Shown here: piece after piece, positions 6,206 to 8,393 of the stretch
Layout of the letters: each line of letters begins with the position of its first letter
Numbering within the stretch: the stretch's first letter is position 1
Assembly: GCA_902493125.1 (NCBI GenBank)
Contig: CABUOF010000077.1
Location: forward strand, 1-8,393
DNA from: an uncultured Collinsella sp.
GTDB taxonomy: Bacteria; Actinomycetota; Coriobacteriia; Coriobacteriales; Coriobacteriaceae
Direction of reading: 5' to 3'
DNA length: 8,393 nt
Program-made: the position numbers and the translations under genes
The notes under the pieces: generated by a model
Database searches by the model: none
What the model saw: the letters and a program-made list of their open reading frames with translations, nothing else
Told to the model about the DNA's origin: nothing

Positions 6206-7532
6206 CCTTTTGCTCCTTCTTCCTAAAGAAGAGTCGAATGGGTGTGCCGGCAAAGTCGAAGGTCGAGCGCATGCGGTTCTCGATGTAGCGCTGATAGGTG
6301 TCGTTGACCAGATCGCTGTGGTTGACGAAGAACGTGAACGTCGGCGGGTTGACGCCCGTCTGGGTCACGTAGTGCATGCGCAGGCGGCGCTTGCCGTCCA
6401 CCACGGTATGACCGAACTCGCGCAGGTCGGTGAGGAACGTGTTGAGGCGCGAGGTGCTGATCTTTTGCGAGCGCGTCTTTTCGGCGGCGTCGACCATCGC
6501 CCAGATCTTCTCGACGCTGCGGCCGGTCAGGGCAGAGATGCGCAGGTACTGGGCCCAGGGAGCCATAACGCCCAGACGGCGGTCGATGGTCTCCATGCAG
6601 GCCTCGCGCTTACGGTCGTCGTCGAGCAGATCCCACTTGTTGAGCAGCACCACGATGGCGCAGCCGCGCTCGATGGCAAGACCCATGACCTTCTGGTCCT
6701 GCTCAGTGACGCCCACGGAGGCATCGACGACGAGCAGCGCCACGTCGGCGCGGTCGATGGCACGCAGGCCGCGGACCATGGAGTAGTACTCGATGTTCTC
6801 GTACACAGTGCTCTTCTTGCGGATGCCCGCGGTATCGACCATGCGGTAGTGCTTACCGTTGCGCTCCACGACGGTGTCGATGGCGTCGCGCGTCGTGCCG
6901 GCGATGTTGGACACGATAGAGCGGTCGGCGCCCAGGATGCGGTTGAACAACGAGGACTTACCGGCGTTGGGGCGGCCGATGATGGCGACGTTCAGCGCGT
7001 CGGGGAACTCGTCGGCGATCTCGTCCTCCTCCTCGGGCAACAGGGCCACGATGTCGTCGAGCAGGTCGCCCGTGCCGTGGCCGTGCAGGGCCGAGAGCGG
7101 CGTGGGCTCACCGATGCCGAGCGAATAGAACTCCCAGATGCTGTCGTTCTCGCGATCGGGGTTGTCGAGCTTGTTCACCAGCAGAAAGACCGGCTTGTCG
7201 CAGCGCTTGAGCATGCGAGCGACCGACTCGTCCTCCTCGGTGACGCCGGTGCGGCCGTCGACCACAAACAGGATGACGGCGGCTTCCTCGGCGGCGGCGA
7301 GGGCCTGGTCGCGAATGGACGTGGCGAAGACGTCATCGCTCTTGAGCGGTTCGATGCCGCCCGTGTCGACGATGGTGAACTCGCGGCCGTTCCAATCGGC
7401 CGTGTGGTACGAGCGGTCGCGCGTGACGCCGCGGGACTCATGGACGATGGCGTCCGAGGTCTGGGCCAGGCGGTTAACGAGCGTGGACTTGCCCACGTTG
7501 GGGCGTCCGACGACGGCGACGATAGGTTTCAT
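6198..7532 (-). CDS. der: Ribosome-assembly GTPase Der (EngA), two tandem G domains
   Basis: Der is an essential GTPase in 50S ribosomal subunit maturation. The 444-residue product matches the usual length of about 440. The first G domain has GRPNVGKS (9-16), GVTRD (35-39), DTGG (56-59) and NKLD (120-123). A short acidic linker around 166-178 follows. The second G domain has GRPNAGKS (186-193), GTTRD (212-216), DTAG (233-236) and NKWD (298-301). The C-terminal KH-like domain runs from about 355 and includes KRRLRMHYVTQ (381-391) and PIRLFFRKK (431-439). The start at 7532 has AAGGAG 5 bases upstream and puts the first P-loop at the normal distance from the N-terminus; the 57-residue extension from an ATG at 7703 is not family-like and lies within the DUF512 gene. 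Unlike many classical actinobacterial forms, there is no N-terminal cytidylate kinase fusion visible in this frame. Confidence 0.98.
   Translation of the reverse strand: MKPIVAVVGRPNVGKSTLVNRLAQTSDAIVHESRGVTRDRSYHTADWNGREFTIVDTGGIEPLKSDDVFATSIRDQALAAAEEAAVILFVVDGRTGVTEEDESVARMLKRCDKPVFLLVNKLDNPDRENDSIWEFYSLGIGEPTPLSALHGHGTGDLLDDIVALLPEEEDEIADEFPDALNVAIIGRPNAGKSSLFNRILGADRSIVSNIAGTTRDAIDTVVERNGKHYRMVDTAGIRKKSTVYENIEYYSMVRGLRAIDRADVALLVVDASVGVTEQDQKVMGLAIERGCAIVVLLNKWDLLDDDRKREACMETIDRRLGVMAPWAQYLRISALTGRSVEKIWAMVDAAEKTRSQKISTSRLNTFLTDLREFGHTVVDGKRRLRMHYVTQTGVNPPTFTFFVNHSDLVNDTYQRYIENRMRSTFDFAGTPIRLFFRKKEQKDA
6213..6218 (-). promoter_or_regulatory. Ribosome binding site of plsY
   Basis: AAGGAG on the minus strand, 7 bases before the ATG at 6205, sits inside the final codons of der (the basic C-terminal Lys/Glu/Gln run). 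It decides the 6205 start over the ATG at 6253. Confidence 0.7.
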
Positions 7533-7537
7533 CTGCA

Positions 7538-7543
7538 CTCCTT
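7538..7543 (-). promoter_or_regulatory. Ribosome binding site of der
   Basis: AAGGAG on the minus strand, 5 bases before the ATG at 7532, shares one base with the TAA stop of the DUF512 C-terminal frame. It fixes the der start and argues against the long upstream extension. Confidence 0.7.
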
Positions 7544-8031
7544 TAATGGGTAGGGTCAGTGGAAGTGTTAGAGTCGGCAGGCACAATGCCAAGGAAGTGC
7601 TCCAGGGTATCGAGCAGCTCATGCGGCATGGTCGACACCACATGAACCTCGGCGCCGCGACTGGTAAGGCTTGCGAGTAAATCGTCACGATGATACTCGT
7701 CAAGCGTCATGCCGTCAGCGTTGAACATGAGCTTAGGCACAAAGAGCATAACCCCCGAGAGGTCCTGCGGCAGCTGTTCCAGAATGTCGCAGGCGACGAT
7801 GAGGCCGGTCACGTCCACGTTGCCGCCAAAGTAGCGATTCTTGATGGCCGTGACGGTGCCGGCGAGCCCCTGCGGCGATTCCACGAAACGTGCCACGGTG
7901 TCGCGTGCGCTGGCGCCCGAGAGGCACAGCAGGTGCTGGCTGCGAGCGGCGATGGCCTCGCGGACGCGGGCCAGTCGCTCGGCATCGGCGGCAAGCACAT
8001 CGTCCGTCTCGTCTAGGTATGAGCGGATCAT
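7543..8031 (-). CDS. DUF512 C-terminal fragment of a split radical SAM/DUF512-family protein
   Basis: This 162-codon frame matches the second part of the DUF512 domain rather than a whole protein. Recognisable family features are MIRSYLDE at the start (normally preceded by an N/D-G-I/V-G motif), LSGASA (37-42) corresponding to the usual TG-x-x-A, NRYFGGNVDVTGLIVACDIL (65-84) and the LFVPKLMF strand followed by LDE (96-116). The ATG at 8031 overlaps the stop of the upstream frame as ATGA, but no Shine-Dalgarno sequence precedes it; the only AGG is one base away. In an intact homologue these residues would continue directly from the upstream frame, so this is most likely the downstream part of one frameshifted gene. 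Translation by reinitiation at the ATGA is possible, yet a free half-domain may not fold. The family's biochemical function is unknown. It sits 10 bases upstream of der. Confidence 0.75.
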   Translation of the reverse strand: MIRSYLDETDDVLAADAERLARVREAIAARSQHLLCLSGASARDTVARFVESPQGLAGTVTAIKNRYFGGNVDVTGLIVACDILEQLPQDLSGVMLFVPKLMFNADGMTLDEYHRDDLLASLTSRGAEVHVVSTMPHELLDTLEHFLGIVPADSNTSTDPTH

Positions 8032-8393
8032 GCCTGCGGATAGCCGTCGTAAAAGTCCGCCTCGGGCGGATCGATGCCGGCGTCCAGGTAGAACTCGTCG
8101 CTCATCTGGAAGGTGTGGCGGCCAAAACGCTCGAAGGCGCGGTCCTGGTAGGGACGGATCATGGCAATGGTCTCGCGCGCCAGTTCGGGCTTGTCGCTGT
8201 ATGACCAGCTAAAGCGGTTCTGATGCTTGGTAAAACCGAGCGGCACAATGCCCAGGCTTGTGATTTGCTCGTGCTCCTCGCAAAAGCGCAGGGTCTTTTC
8301 CAGCTCCTCGCCGTCGTTCATGCCGGGGCACAACACGATCTGCGCGTGAATCTCGATGCCGGCGGCCATGATGGCCTCGAGTACGTCCATGCC
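8028..8393 (-). CDS. Radical SAM/DUF512-family protein, internal fragment (5' end outside window, ends early)
   Basis: The frame enters from the right edge, so the PDZ-like domain and the radical SAM CxxxCxxC cluster expected earlier in the protein cannot be seen. The 121 visible codons show the end of the radical SAM barrel, HAQIVLCPGMNDGEEL (16-31 of the fragment), then the start of DUF512: LGIVPLGFTKHQ (47-58) and MSDEFYLDAG (97-106) leading to FYDGYPQA and a TGA stop at 8030-8028. In intact family members this last motif is followed at once by an N/D-G-I/V-G-M-x-R motif and more than 150 further residues. Here that continuation appears in another frame starting at 8031. The whole gene is therefore probably a pseudogene, a population variant or an assembly error. 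The product would be a putative Fe-S oxidoreductase of unknown substrate. Family members often neighbour der. Confidence 0.8.
   Translation of the reverse strand, partial: GMDVLEAIMAAGIEIHAQIVLCPGMNDGEELEKTLRFCEEHEQITSLGIVPLGFTKHQNRFSWSYSDKPELARETIAMIRPYQDRAFERFGRHTFQMSDEFYLDAGIDPPEADFYDGYPQA

Noticed and set aside
5102..6226. A 374-codon open frame on the plus strand opposite gpsA and plsY
   Set aside because: It spans two real genes and their junction on the other strand, and its composition is rich in Gly, His, Asp and Arg without recognisable domains.
5967..7553. A 528-codon open frame on the plus strand opposite der and plsY
   Set aside because: It is entirely antisense to der and part of plsY, both unmistakable, and the translation is a low-complexity His/Val/Asp/Gly-rich string with no family motif. 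Long antisense frames are common opposite GC-rich codon usage.
7533..7703. A 57-residue N-terminal extension of Der from an ATG at 7703
   Set aside because: It overlaps the DUF512 coding frame, has no family similarity, and a strong AAGGAG precedes the internal ATG at 7532 that matches the family start.

Overview
The window is GC-rich bacterial DNA. Nine reading frames fill it, all on the minus strand, so transcription runs from the right edge toward the left edge. I see no tRNA, rRNA, CRISPR array, mobile element or long repeat. No gap between genes exceeds about 18 bases, and I find no convincing internal promoter or terminator. The simplest reading is a slice of one long housekeeping operon whose promoter lies beyond the right edge and whose end lies beyond the left edge.

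Layout in transcription order (right to left): a radical SAM/DUF512-family protein that enters from the right edge and is broken into two frames (8393-8028 and 8031-7543); the ribosome-assembly GTPase Der (7532-6198); the membrane acyltransferase PlsY (6205-5522); glycerol-3-phosphate dehydrogenase GpsA (5512-4505); ribulose-phosphate 3-epimerase (4486-3815); a cysteine desulfurase of the NifS/IscS type (3808-2630); a Nif3-like dinuclear-metal protein (2633-1824); a coiled-coil zinc-ribbon protein (1827-1108); and CoaBC, cut by the left edge (1104-1). Three junctions are ATGA stop/start overlaps, one is an 8-base overlap, and the others are gaps of 3 to 18 bases, mostly with clear Shine-Dalgarno sequences.

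The likely host is a Gram-positive-type bacterium of high GC, and my best guess is a member of the Coriobacteriia such as Collinsella. The DUF512-Der-PlsY-GpsA order is typical of Firmicutes and related lineages. Classical Actinobacteria such as Mycobacterium have a different der context and lack this PlsY arrangement. Base composition and the adjacent Nif3/zinc-ribbon pair point toward Actinomycetota. This is inference from gene content, not from a search.

Functionally, GpsA and PlsY are consecutive steps of phosphatidic acid synthesis: GpsA makes sn-glycerol 3-phosphate and PlsY acylates it. Rpe serves the pentose phosphate pathway. The cysteine desulfurase and CoaBC both use L-cysteine, one as a sulfur source and one as the donor of the CoA thiol arm. 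Der supports 50S ribosome maturation.

I did not find a new multi-gene system. The most notable observation is the interruption of the DUF512 gene at 8028-8031. It looks like a short deletion of about 16 bases within a conserved motif, producing an ATGA overlap by chance or by selection. Smaller points are an atypical zinc ribbon lacking one expected cysteine, and a Ser-to-Ala change beside the PLP lysine of the cysteine desulfurase.
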